A stretch of 38,591 nucleotides of DNA from Ktedonobacteraceae bacterium (GCA_014896635.1 JADBKA010000012.1:1-38591); one strand, 5' to 3'. Shown: positions 25,656-33,849, numbered from the stretch's first letter. Notes: generated from the letters alone by a model not told the origin. Made by a program: numbers and translations.

Positions 25656-27260
25656 ATGAATATAGAAACCCATGATATTCCATGCTCACTCGATTTTGAT
25701 CAGCCCGATGTTGCGCTGCGTCCTCTCCTCAGAGTGTTGCAGCAGATCACGGGCCATTTTCAAACGGCACCATCTGGAACGATACCGGATTGCCGCAACC
25801 TTCTCATTGTCGATATGATGCAGGAGCGGGCATCCTACCTTGCGCATCTCCTGGTCCAGGCAGGATATCGGCCTATCACAATGGCAAGCACTCTTGAAGC
25901 GTTTACGCGCTTTTTGCAGGTTCCTTTTGTCCCTTTTGCTATCATTCTCGGCCAGGATGAGGCTGCTAACTACCTTTTCCTCCGGCGCTTTCTCCAGCAG
26001 ACAGCGCAAAAATACGGCTGGGTTAGCCCGCTGATCCGCCTGCGTTTCCTCCCTATTCAGCCGCAGCAGTCATTGCCTCTGAAGGATAGCTCCTCTCCTC
26101 CCCAGCCTCCTGCTCAGACGCCACATACGCCTCTCCCCCCCTTTGCCCCTTCTGTCTCTTCTCCTCTCCCTCCCTATGAGACAGGCGGGCTACCCAATGT
26201 CTCCTCCTCGTTTATCCAGCAGTCCGAGCCTCTCTCAGACCCACAAAACTTTGGCAGCGGCTCTCTGATACAGGCGTCACATGCCTTCATGTCGCCGCCG
26301 CCCGCAAAGCCATTGCCTCCAGTTCAGATACCTTCCGGCCCGCTTTCTTCTCATGAGCAAAAGTTACAGGAGATGCAAGGTAAGAAATTATCTCTTGCAG
26401 GCCAGAGTATCGGACGCTACGCGATCATGGCGCTGCTTGGAGATCGGGCTGATAGCCATGCCTACAGAGCGTATGACAGGCTGCGCGAGCAAGATATCGT
26501 TTTGAAAGCCTTTCAAACCAACGCGCTCCCCTATGTGGCACTGGATCACTCGCTTGAGGAGATGCATTTCTTTGAGCAGGAAGCGGAACTGTTGCGCCCC
26601 TTGCACCATTCTCATATCGCACCAATCTGGAACACCGGTAAATCCTATGTCAGCGGCACACCGTTTATCTATAAAACAATGCCATATTTTGCTGAAGGTT
26701 CCCTGGCGCAGTGGATACGACGCCAGACAGGGAGTGCGGCAGAAATTCATCAGCGATTCTCACCGCGCGAGGTAGGGCATATTCTCCTGCAACTGGCAGA
26801 TGCTCTCCAATATTTGCATAGCAACCAGGTCACCTTTCAAAACTTCAAGCTATCGAATGTACTGATTCGCAATAATGCGACGAGTATGAGTCAACTGGAT
26901 GTAGTGCTGGCAGACTTTGCCATTCCACAAGATGGCTCTTTTTTTTCCAGAACTCCTCAAGCTTATTCCTCTATGGCACCTGAACGCTGGCAGGGTCAGG
27001 CCAGTCCCGCTTCCGATCAGTATGGACTGGCCGTGCTTGTCTATGAACTGCTGGCCGGGCGTCCCCCTTTTCAAGGGAGTACGGAACGTACCATGAAACT
27101 TCTGCACACCAATATGCCACCGCAACCGCCCGGCGCTTTCAATCCGGCACTGCCCCAGACGGTAAATCATGTACTGTTGCGTGCTCTGGCCAAAAAACCG
27201 GATGAGCGATTTGCTTCAGTTGCCGCCTTCGCTCAAGCTTTCCAGCGTTACTGTATGTAG
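25656..27260 (+). CDS. Receiver-like domain fused to a protein pseudokinase
   Basis: Protein of 534 aa in three parts. Residues about 45-130 resemble a receiver fold (CRNLLIVDMMQERASYLAHL, then FAIILGQDEAANYLF), but the phospho-acceptor Asp is absent. Residues about 130-245 are a Pro/Ser/Gln-rich linker. Residues about 250-534 are a Ser/Thr-kinase-like domain. It keeps the ATP-anchoring Lys284 (IVLKAF), an alpha-C Glu (FEQEAELL), Asp420 of the DFG position (ADFA, Gly replaced by Ala), SMAPERW and DQYGLAVLVYELLAGRPPF. The catalytic HRD is F394-Q395-N396, so the proton-accepting Asp is missing. The Gly-rich loop (LLGDRADSHAYRAYD) is degenerate. It is therefore probably a pseudokinase scaffold or sensor. 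No transmembrane helix is present. Confidence 0.88.
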   Translation: MNIETHDIPCSLDFDQPDVALRPLLRVLQQITGHFQTAPSGTIPDCRNLLIVDMMQERASYLAHLLVQAGYRPITMASTLEAFTRFLQVPFVPFAIILGQDEAANYLFLRRFLQQTAQKYGWVSPLIRLRFLPIQPQQSLPLKDSSSPPQPPAQTPHTPLPPFAPSVSSPLPPYETGGLPNVSSSFIQQSEPLSDPQNFGSGSLIQASHAFMSPPPAKPLPPVQIPSGPLSSHEQKLQEMQGKKLSLAGQSIGRYAIMALLGDRADSHAYRAYDRLREQDIVLKAFQTNALPYVALDHSLEEMHFFEQEAELLRPLHHSHIAPIWNTGKSYVSGTPFIYKTMPYFAEGSLAQWIRRQTGSAAEIHQRFSPREVGHILLQLADALQYLHSNQVTFQNFKLSNVLIRNNATSMSQLDVVLADFAIPQDGSFFSRTPQAYSSMAPERWQGQASPASDQYGLAVLVYELLAGRPPFQGSTERTMKLLHTNMPPQPPGAFNPALPQTVNHVLLRALAKKPDERFASVAAFAQAFQRYCM

Positions 27261-27311
27261 AGAAGGACACAAAGGGCAAAGCAACTGGACAAGAGACCAT
27301 TTTACCGGATG

Positions 27312-28571
27312 CTATTGCAATATAATAGCCCCGGTTGCACTATCCACCTGAATTTTCAATGGTGTAAGAGGGGTACTGGTCGGTCCCTGAATAACGGCGG
27401 CTCCATTCGCCGGGTCAAACTCAGCACCATGACAGGGACAGACCAGATACTGGCTGCCAGGATCATAGTCCACCAGGCAACCGGCATGCGTACAGGCCGC
27501 ATCAAAAGCGACAAACTGATTATTACGAAGATGAACCAGAATACCGTCACCGCCGGTTGCCGCTATGGTAAAGCTATACGCGCTGTTAGGCGGCACCTGA
27601 CTGACCTGGGCAATGGTCATGGATTGTCCCGCAGCAGTACCCCCTGAACTGGATTGAGTCGGCTGCGGTTGTGCTGTCCGCCGGCGATGCGCTCCCCCCT
27701 CATTCTCACCTTCTCCTCCTTCTCCTGGCATTCCTGCCGGTTGTCCATTATCCGACGTCCCCGCCTGGGCGGTACTGGCCACACTCCCTGGATTATCACC
27801 GGCGAGAATGCTCCCATGCCCTCCAAAGAGGAGCATCCACAACAGGGCAAGACCTGCCACAGTCGCGCCGCCAACTCCCATGCCACGCAGGAAGCCACGC
27901 CGGCCAGCCTGCTGCACGCGCAGTGAGGTTCCTTTGCTTTTCGTCTGCTGGCGCACCACAGGCGCCGTCTCCTGAATGTTGCGCGTGGGGAATACTGCTG
28001 CAATCAGCAGCATGCAGAGCGCCTTTGCAATGTCCCGATAGTGCGCTGCCGTGACTGCAAGCAATTTTCTGGCGAGCAGCACATCCAGCGCGGGATAGCC
28101 GCTGTACTGCGGGCCTGCCAGCAACAGGGTCAACCAGCAGAAGACAAAGACGATATCGGCACCATAAAAATACGGGAACACGTGCCAGCTCGCGGTCAGA
28201 AAGAAGATCAGGCTGAGCAGCAAGCCGAAAAACGCCGCCGGTCGCAAAAGCAAACCGAGCAATGTTCCAAGCCCGATTGCCAGCTCACCATAGGCGACCA
28301 GTCCCCCAAAAAATATGGCATGAGGCACGACAACGGTGATCAATGGGTCATGTAACGGAGATCCATGAGCAAATGCCAGAATCTGTCTGCCAATATAGCC
28401 AGGAGCAGTCGGCTGGAAAAACTGCGGATCTGTCAGTTTCTGGATGCCTGCATAAACGAACGTCACGCCGAGAAAAAGCCTCAAAGGCAAAAGGATTCGC
28501 TCCGGCCAGTGTTGTTCAAAAGCTGGATCTGCATGATAAAAAGAATTCGTAGCTTTTCGTACCTGCTTCAT
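27312..28571 (-). CDS. DoxX-family membrane protein fused to a Rieske [2Fe-2S] domain
   Basis: Fusion of 419 aa. The N-terminal 180 residues are a four-helix DoxX/DoxD-type quinone-related membrane domain (RLFLGVTFVYAGIQKLTDPQ, GLVAYGELAIGLGTLLGLLL, HVFPYFYGADIVFVFCWLTL). In the middle, RRGFLRGMGVGG followed by a hydrophobic helix resembles a Tat signal/anchor. A low-complexity Gly/Glu/Gln/Ser linker follows, then a C-terminal Rieske domain with CTHAGC and CPCHGAEFDPANG. These supply the two Cys and two His cluster ligands plus the extra Cys pair that forms the disulfide in classical Rieske folds. The start is ATG 28571, with GAGG about 11 bases upstream; longer starts lack support. It probably moves electrons between membrane quinones and an unknown partner on the outer face. 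Confidence 0.9.
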   Translation of the reverse strand: MKQVRKATNSFYHADPAFEQHWPERILLPLRLFLGVTFVYAGIQKLTDPQFFQPTAPGYIGRQILAFAHGSPLHDPLITVVVPHAIFFGGLVAYGELAIGLGTLLGLLLRPAAFFGLLLSLIFFLTASWHVFPYFYGADIVFVFCWLTLLLAGPQYSGYPALDVLLARKLLAVTAAHYRDIAKALCMLLIAAVFPTRNIQETAPVVRQQTKSKGTSLRVQQAGRRGFLRGMGVGGATVAGLALLWMLLFGGHGSILAGDNPGSVASTAQAGTSDNGQPAGMPGEGGEGENEGGAHRRRTAQPQPTQSSSGGTAAGQSMTIAQVSQVPPNSAYSFTIAATGGDGILVHLRNNQFVAFDAACTHAGCLVDYDPGSQYLVCPCHGAEFDPANGAAVIQGPTSTPLTPLKIQVDSATGAIILQ

Positions 28572-28722
28572 CAGATAACACACCTCAAAACAGACGGTAA
28601 GTCCTGCATTTCCATGTGAGGGAACGCCGGCGCTGGCCTTCCTCACACATGTTGAAGTATAGGACACCTCGGTGAGAATCCAATGAAGAGAGAGCGTTGC
28701 GCTGACTTTTCTGTACCGGTGC

Positions 28723-29547
28723 TTACTCTTCGCGCTTCCTACCAGCAGGATGATAGAGCTGCGAGCGCCGGTGCGTCAGGGAAGGGACTTTCGCACGCAC
28801 CTCTTGCACGCGCTCTCGATCAAGCGATGCATACAGGATTCCTTCGGTCTCCGAGCCTTCAGCCAGGACCACTCCCATTGGATCGACCAGCAAGGAACGT
28901 CCCAGAAACTGGTTCCCCACCTGGTCACAGGCTACCATATAGGCGGTATTCTCGATAGCACGGGCGATAGTCAGGTAGCGCCAGTGGACCTCTTTCATTG
29001 GTCCGTGTACCCATCCTGCCGGCATCACGAAGAAATCCACCCCGCGCTCCGCCTGATAGCTGGCGACCTCAGGGAAGCGCAGTTCGTAGCACACGAACAG
29101 ACCCATACGGCCAGCAGGAGTTTCCAGAGGCTCGAACAGGGCGTCCCCGGCGAGAAAAACGGCAGATTCTCTGTAGCCGAACGCATCGAACAGGTGCGTT
29201 TTGCGGTAGGATGTCAGGAGTTCTCCGCGTTCATTGAAAACAACCGTTGTATTGTAGCTTCTCTGCTCGTTGCCTTCCGCCGTCTCCAGCATGCCGGCGA
29301 CCACCCAGACGCCGGCATTACGTGCCAGTTCACTCATGCCACTCACAAATGGCCCATCGAGCGGTTGCGCACGACTGTGCACAATCTCTGGCTGAAACTC
29401 GCCTGGCGCGATCCAGGACAGAAAGATCTCTGGAAACACGACCATCCACGCGCCATGTCTCGCCGCCTCTTTGATGGCTCCTTCAGCCTTCGCCAGATTC
29501 TCTCGCCAGTCGGCGCTTGAGCGCATCTGCGCCGCAGCAATCAACAT
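28723..29547 (-). CDS. Nitrilase-superfamily amidohydrolase (carbon-nitrogen hydrolase)
   Basis: C-N hydrolase of 274 aa. The catalytic Glu is in VVFPEIFLSW, the Lys in YRKTHLFDAFGYRES and the nucleophilic Cys in LFVCYELRFPEVAS, the complete Glu-Lys-Cys triad. The FVCYELRFPE context is that of omega-amidase/Nit-type amidases rather than true nitrilases. I start it at ATG 29547, with AAGGAG 8 bases upstream. It begins 17 bases after the thiE stop and is the last gene of the thiamine operon. Nit-type enzymes repair damaged metabolites, and other amidohydrolases recycle thiamine breakdown products. A salvage or repair role is therefore plausible but inferred from position alone. Confidence 0.9.
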   Translation of the reverse strand: MLIAAAQMRSSADWRENLAKAEGAIKEAARHGAWMVVFPEIFLSWIAPGEFQPEIVHSRAQPLDGPFVSGMSELARNAGVWVVAGMLETAEGNEQRSYNTTVVFNERGELLTSYRKTHLFDAFGYRESAVFLAGDALFEPLETPAGRMGLFVCYELRFPEVASYQAERGVDFFVMPAGWVHGPMKEVHWRYLTIARAIENTAYMVACDQVGNQFLGRSLLVDPMGVVLAEGSETEGILYASLDRERVQEVRAKVPSLTHRRSQLYHPAGRKREE

Positions 29548-29564
29548 AGCCTTGCTCCTTCTTA

Positions 29565-30221
29565 TCATTCTCTCCTGGTGCCTGCCACCGCATCCGCCAG
29601 TGCACGCGCGGCAGCAGTGATATCTTCAGCATTCACCACAGCGGTAATGACGGCGACCCCGCTGGCTCCGGTCTCGATGACGGATCTGGCGTTGTCAGCA
29701 GTGATACCGCCAATGGCGACCAGGGGTGTCGGGTAGCGCGTGGCCAGCTCGGTCAGCAGCGCAGTGCCGATGGGAGCGCCGGCGTCGGACTTGCCGCGCG
29801 TGGCGAAGATCGGGCCGACTCCCAGGTAATCGGCCCCGGCTGCCAGTCCTGTCAGCGCCTCGTCCATTGTCGTGGCCGAGATGCCCAGAATGCGCTGCGG
29901 GCCGAGCAGCCGCCGCGCCAGTTCGCCTGGCATATCATCCTGCCCGACATGCGCGCCATCGGCATCAACCGCCAGCGCAACGTCGATGCGATCATTCACA
30001 ATCAGCAGAGCTCCCATCTCGCGTGTCAGCGTGCGCAGCGCCAGTCCTTCCTCGACGAGCTGGCGCGTGCTGGCAGTCTTATCACGCAACTGGATGACGG
30101 TCGCCCCCCCCTGGATGGCGGCACGCGCCACAGTCAGCATATCGCGCCCCCGCGACCACTCGCGGTCGGTGAGAACATGCAGTTTCAAACGATCCCTCAG
30201 CGTTTCAGAGAGCGTTGCCAT
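29565..30221 (-). CDS. thiE: Thiamine-phosphate synthase ThiE
   Basis: Joins HMP-pyrophosphate and thiazole phosphate to give thiamine monophosphate. This 218-aa TIM barrel shows the family motifs: VIQLRDKTASTRQLVEE (pyrophosphate/pyrimidine contacts), LLIVNDRIDVALAVDADGAH, VGQDDMP, ILGISATT, YLGVGPIFATRGKSDAGAPI and IGGITADNARSVIETGASGVAVI (phosphate-binding end). The ATG overlaps the thiM stop by one base (TGATG), indicating tight translational coupling. The length is normal and no residue in these motifs is missing. Confidence 0.96.
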   Translation of the reverse strand: MATLSETLRDRLKLHVLTDREWSRGRDMLTVARAAIQGGATVIQLRDKTASTRQLVEEGLALRTLTREMGALLIVNDRIDVALAVDADGAHVGQDDMPGELARRLLGPQRILGISATTMDEALTGLAAGADYLGVGPIFATRGKSDAGAPIGTALLTELATRYPTPLVAIGGITADNARSVIETGASGVAVITAVVNAEDITAAARALADAVAGTRRE

Positions 30222-31030
30222 CAGATAAAGCTCACTTTCTGTCCCCGTTCCAGGGTCTGTTCATCCAGGGCCGCGACGGCATCGAGCAGATGGGAGCGGA
30301 AGGTACCGGGGCCGCCTGAGCGGGGAGCAGCAAGTTCGCCGGCCAGTCCCAGCGCGACGAGGCCGCCAGTGGCCGCCAGCAGCGGGTCAGGCTCAACCGC
30401 CAGGAAGGCGCCAACAAGCGTCGTCGCCATGCAGCCACTGCCGGTGATCGAAGCCAGCAGCGGATGACCATTCGCGACGAAAGCTGTGCGGGTGCCATCG
30501 CTGATAACATCACGGGCGCCTGTAATTGCAACGGTGCGTTTGAGTTCGCGCGCTGCCTGCTGTGCGAGTTGCTCACGTTCGAGTGCAACGGAAATGGCCT
30601 CGACTCCGCGCGTCTCACCTGCCACTCCCACCAGCGCCCCCACTTCCGAGGCGTTGCCGCGCACCACCGCGATATTCAGTTCGGCCAGCAGGCGCAGGGC
30701 GGCCTGAGTGCGCAGGCGTGTCGCCCCGGCGCCTACCGGGTCCAGGACGATTGGAATGCCCAGCGCATTGGCACGCCTGCCCGCTTTCAGCATGGCCTCA
30801 ATCTGCTCCGTTGTGAGCGTCCCGATATTGAGTACCAGCGCGCCAGCAAGCGCAACCATCTCCTCGACCTCTTCGAGTGCATGCGCCATCACGGGCAACG
30901 CACCGATAGCAAGCGTGATATTGGCGGTATCGTTCATCACCACCATGTTCGTGATATGGTGTAGCAGCGGTTTGCGCTCGCGGATGCGCCTGAGCATCTG
31001 AGCGAAACTTGCGTTTCCTTTTATTTGCAT
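30221..31030 (-). CDS. thiM: Hydroxyethylthiazole kinase ThiM
   Basis: Phosphorylates 5-(2-hydroxyethyl)-4-methylthiazole using ATP, the salvage route to the thiazole half of thiamine. The 269-aa ribokinase-like fold has PLLHHITNMVVMNDTANITLAIGALPVMAHA, the ThiM N-terminal signature (first half HHITN..V..NDTAN), then LVLNIGTL, IPIVLDPVGAGATRLRT, RGNASEVGAL and the ATP/anion-hole loop LLASITGSGCMATTLVGAFLA. The Cys in GSGCM is the residue normally found in ThiM. It starts 7 bases after the thiD stop and overlaps thiE by one base. Confidence 0.96.
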   Translation of the reverse strand: MQIKGNASFAQMLRRIRERKPLLHHITNMVVMNDTANITLAIGALPVMAHALEEVEEMVALAGALVLNIGTLTTEQIEAMLKAGRRANALGIPIVLDPVGAGATRLRTQAALRLLAELNIAVVRGNASEVGALVGVAGETRGVEAISVALEREQLAQQAARELKRTVAITGARDVISDGTRTAFVANGHPLLASITGSGCMATTLVGAFLAVEPDPLLAATGGLVALGLAGELAAPRSGGPGTFRSHLLDAVAALDEQTLERGQKVSFI

Positions 31031-31037
31031 TGTATCT

Positions 31038-31901
31038 CTACTCCCCGGAGAATAACCAGTCGAGCTTCGCGCTCATCTGTTCCTGATGCCAGAAATGTGC
31101 AGTCGGGCCGTGTCCATGCCCCAGACCCGGCGCATGACGGATGGCCCCGGTTACGTAGTGCTTAGCGCCAAGGATGGCCTCGTAAATGGGCAGACCGCGC
31201 GCTATCAGGGCCGCAATGGCAGCGGCGAACGTGCAGCCAGTGCCATGCGTATGCACCGTTTCGATGTGTTCGCCGGGCAATTCCCGTATGCGCTGGCCGT
31301 CAAAGTACACGTCTGTTGCATCGGTACGCCGGTGGCCGCCTTTGACTACGACATGGCGCGGTCCAAGTGCATGGATAGCGCGTGCGGCATCACGCATTTC
31401 ATCCAATGTTTCAATATGCTGACCGGTCAGCACTTCGGCTTCAGGCAGATTGGGTGTAATGACGTCAGCCAGAGGCAGTAGCAACGTGCGCAGAGCCTCG
31501 ACCGCTTCGGGCTGAAGTAAGGGTGCGCCGCCCTTTGCACGCATCACCGGGTCCACCACCAGTGGCAAACGCCATCGGCGTATTCGCCCGACAACGGCCT
31601 CGATAATCGCTGCGCTTGCAAGCATTCCCGTCTTTGCGGCATCGGCGCCGATATCTTCGAGTACCGCATCAATCTGTCCTTCAACCAGGGAAGCCGGCAG
31701 TTCGAGGGCATCTCGCACGCCTTCTGTGTTCTGGACCGTGATCGCCGTCAGCGCCGACATGCCATAGACGCCGAGCGCGGCAAAAGTTTTCAGATCGGCC
31801 TGAATGCCCGCGCCTCCCCCCGAATCCGAGCCGGCGATGGTCAGCGCACGGGCCACAGAGGATCGCCGTTGTTCTCTCTCAACCATAGTCTTTTGTTCCA
31901 C
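31038..31901 (-). CDS. thiD: Hydroxymethylpyrimidine/phosphomethylpyrimidine kinase ThiD
   Basis: Phosphorylates HMP and then HMP-phosphate to the pyrophosphate used by ThiE. The 287-aa ribokinase-family protein has ALTIAGSDSGGGAGIQADLK at its N-terminus, AALGVYGMSALTAITVQNT, KTGMLASAAIIEAV, PLVVDPVMRAKGGAPLL, VITPNLPEAEVLTG, VVVKGGHR and the catalytic-loop segment HTHGTGCTFAAAIAA. The encoded start is GTG 31901; an ATG at 31886 is a possible alternative that would shorten it by five residues, and neither has a strong Shine-Dalgarno sequence. It lies 20 bases after the NCS1 permease gene in the same operon. Confidence 0.95.
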   Translation of the reverse strand: MEQKTMVEREQRRSSVARALTIAGSDSGGGAGIQADLKTFAALGVYGMSALTAITVQNTEGVRDALELPASLVEGQIDAVLEDIGADAAKTGMLASAAIIEAVVGRIRRWRLPLVVDPVMRAKGGAPLLQPEAVEALRTLLLPLADVITPNLPEAEVLTGQHIETLDEMRDAARAIHALGPRHVVVKGGHRRTDATDVYFDGQRIRELPGEHIETVHTHGTGCTFAAAIAALIARGLPIYEAILGAKHYVTGAIRHAPGLGHGHGPTAHFWHQEQMSAKLDWLFSGE

Positions 31902-31921
31902 TCCAGATCATTAAGAGGTTC

Positions 31922-33451
31922 TCATTCAACTCCTTTGGATAGAGTACGATAATATCGCTGCCCCAGGCCATAGTAGAGCAAGGCACTGACAATAGCCCCG
32001 ATGATGCCACTGAGATCCAGGCCACCGAGCATATGTGCCAGCGGCCCCTGCCAGGGTTGCGCCAGCCAGGGCAGATTGGCCGAGCCAATAAAAGGAATAG
32101 CAACAGCAAAGCCCACCAGCCAGGCAAGCAGCGCTCGCCAGAAAATGCCACCGCGATACCAGTAGGCTCCCTGACGGCCCTGTGTGAGCTGGTCTGGCAG
32201 ATAACGTCCTCGGCGGAAAACGAAGAAGTCTACGAGTAGTACAGCCGCCCAGGCCGGCACCCAGAGATAGGTCAGCAGCAAGAAGTTAATATACACGCCC
32301 AGGAAGTTTGTGACCAGCTCGGTATAGGTCTGTGCCTGATTGAAGTGCGAGAACAGCCCGATACCATAGACGAAGATCGCCCCGACGATGCCACAGAGCA
32401 GCGCCGACCACCAGCGTCTGAGAGGAATATCCATCGCCAGGGCCACCAGTCCGGCGGTATAGACGTCGAAGTAGTTGGCCCAGATCTCGCCCAGTACGAC
32501 GAACAGGAGAAATGGGACAGTCAGCCAGGGGGGAGAAGCTGTAGTGATCACGCTTAAAAGATCAGGGTTGGCGGGATCGATGGTCAGCAATGCTACACCG
32601 AGGATACCAAGCAGCGCCGTCGGCAGGCCGATGCCCAGTCCTGACCACCAGGCAATACGGCGGGCCGGTACCGCAAGCGGCTGGTAGCGCGAGTAATCCG
32701 AGGCAAAAGGAATCCACGAGGCAATCAACGCATAGATGAAGCTGCCTCCTACAACCAGTGCGGCAAAACGTGGCAAGCCGTGTACTGTTGTGGGAAGGTT
32801 CCAGTGAATCCTGGGTAGCAGGACAAGAAAAAGTATAGCACAAAAGAACATGAAAACGACCGAACCATATTTTTCAAAGACATGGACGGTCTGATGACCA
32901 TAAATGGCGACAACGACAGAAGCAATCAGCACCAGGGTGATTGCACCCAGCGCCACCTCGGTTGTTTTTGGCACGCCGAACAGGCCCAGGAGCTGTACCA
33001 GCGCCCACCCGCCAATCACACAGTCAACGGCGAACCAGCCGAGGGCCATCAACCAGGTGAAGAAGGCGCCGATATACGCGCCACGATGCCCGAAGACGCC
33101 GCGCGCAAAGATCATCTGCGGCGTGCCGGTACTGGCCCCGGTCACACTGACCAGCCCGTGCAGCACAGCCGCCAGGGCCGCACCTACGACAATGGCGACG
33201 GCACTGTCGAGCAGTCCCAGTTGTCCCTGGCTCAGTCCCAGCGCGAGCGGTGTACCAACTACTAGCGCGCCGGTCAGTAGCGAGACATAATTCGCCATTG
33301 CGCCGGCCCAGACAAGAGCAAGCTCGCGCGGCGCGCCATGCCGCTCCTCCGCCGGCACCGGCTCCATTCCGCGCCTTTCAATCTTGAGAAAATCGTCGGA
33401 TGCGACACCTCGTACAGCCAGAACATCTCGCTCCTTTTGCCCTTGTTGCAT
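31922..33451 (-). CDS. NCS1-family permease, probable thiamine-precursor (HMP) transporter
   Basis: Membrane transporter of 509 aa in the nucleobase:cation symporter-1 family, with about 12 hydrophobic helices. Family features include the N-terminal RELALVWAGAMANYVSLLTG, GTPQMIFARGVFGHRGAYIGAF in helix 3, DCVIGGWALVQLLGLFGVP, and SDYSRYQPLAVPARRIAWW after helix 6. The start is ATG 33451, with GAAAGGAG 8 bases upstream; a longer frame would run into the terminator. It is the first gene behind a TPP riboswitch and leads thiD-thiM-thiE. Known TPP-regulated NCS1 members (CytX) import hydroxymethylpyrimidine, so HMP is the best substrate guess, with thiamine or a related pyrimidine as alternatives. 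Confidence 0.9.
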   Translation of the reverse strand: MQQGQKERDVLAVRGVASDDFLKIERRGMEPVPAEERHGAPRELALVWAGAMANYVSLLTGALVVGTPLALGLSQGQLGLLDSAVAIVVGAALAAVLHGLVSVTGASTGTPQMIFARGVFGHRGAYIGAFFTWLMALGWFAVDCVIGGWALVQLLGLFGVPKTTEVALGAITLVLIASVVVAIYGHQTVHVFEKYGSVVFMFFCAILFLVLLPRIHWNLPTTVHGLPRFAALVVGGSFIYALIASWIPFASDYSRYQPLAVPARRIAWWSGLGIGLPTALLGILGVALLTIDPANPDLLSVITTASPPWLTVPFLLFVVLGEIWANYFDVYTAGLVALAMDIPLRRWWSALLCGIVGAIFVYGIGLFSHFNQAQTYTELVTNFLGVYINFLLLTYLWVPAWAAVLLVDFFVFRRGRYLPDQLTQGRQGAYWYRGGIFWRALLAWLVGFAVAIPFIGSANLPWLAQPWQGPLAHMLGGLDLSGIIGAIVSALLYYGLGQRYYRTLSKGVE

Positions 33452-33517
33452 GTTTTGACTCCTTTCATGCCAGCGGAGCCTCGCACATGGCCTGCCCGGA
33501 CTGGTATCCCGTACCAG

Positions 33518-33552
33518 AAAAGAAAAAGGCACTGCCTGACCGGCCAGTGCCT
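33518..33552 (-). terminator. Rho-independent terminator of the TPP riboswitch
   Basis: On the minus strand AGGCACTG and CAGTGCCT form an 8-bp stem with a 10-base loop, followed by TTTTTCTTTT. The 5' arm is part of CCCCAGGC (complement of 33549-33556), which is exactly complementary to GCCTGGGG in the aptamer (complement of 33654-33661). That pairing offers an antiterminator alternative. Confidence 0.85.
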
Positions 33553-33578
33553 GGGGAAACTGCTTGTCCGGAAGTGTT

Positions 33579-33672
33579 GCTCCCTACGCTGGCATTACCC
33601 AGATCAGGTTCTACGGTCGGTGGCGAGGACCGGCCACCCTCTCAGCCCGGCTTCCCCAGGCTCCCGCTACAA
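33579..33672 (-). promoter_or_regulatory. TPP riboswitch (THI element)
   Basis: Reading the minus strand, the aptamer has GGGCTGAGAGGGTGG (P2/J2-3 with the invariant CTGAGA), a P3 stem GGTGG/CCACC, then GAACCTGATCTGGGTAATG and CCAGCGTAGGGA, the near-invariant 3' half of the THI box. It lies directly upstream of a terminator and the thiamine transport/salvage operon. TPP binding should favour termination. Confidence 0.95.
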
Positions 33673-33736
33673 CTCATTGCGTGAGTGAAAACAAAAACGC
33701 GCTTCTTTATTTTGCCGCTGCTTTACTGCTGCTTCA

Positions 33737-33765
33737 GTTATAGCATACTGGCAACTGAGCGTCAA
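33737..33765 (-). promoter_or_regulatory. Promoter of the thiamine operon
   Basis: On the minus strand TTGACG (complement of 33760-33765), a 17-base spacer and TATAAC (complement of 33737-33742). Transcription would start near 33730, about 60 bases before the TPP aptamer. Confidence 0.65.
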
Positions 33766-33783
33766 GCGGCGGGCCGGTCCGCG

Positions 33784-33849
33784 TCATTGCTCCTCTCCTA
33801 TCGACTCACGGCTGAGCGCGAACAGTTCGCTCAACTGGCTGGTGGACAT
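33784..33849 (-). CDS. Possible 21-codon ORF downstream of the adenosyltransferase gene (doubtful)
   Basis: ATG at 33849 opens a frame reading MSTSQLSELFALSRESIGEE and ending TGA at 33784. It could start at GTG 33879 for 31 codons. A further 17-codon frame starts with ATG at 33787, overlapping as ATGA behind a strong GAGAGGAG, and ends at 33734 inside the thiamine promoter. These may be coupled micro-ORFs after the adenosyltransferase gene, or the decayed beginning of a lost gene. No homology is recognised. Confidence 0.15.
   Translation of the reverse strand: MSTSQLSELFALSRESIGEEQ

Noticed and set aside
28041..28355. Plus-strand frame opposite the DoxX domain
   Set aside because: Gln/Glu/Lys-rich antisense reading of membrane helices, a usual artefact; no start signal.
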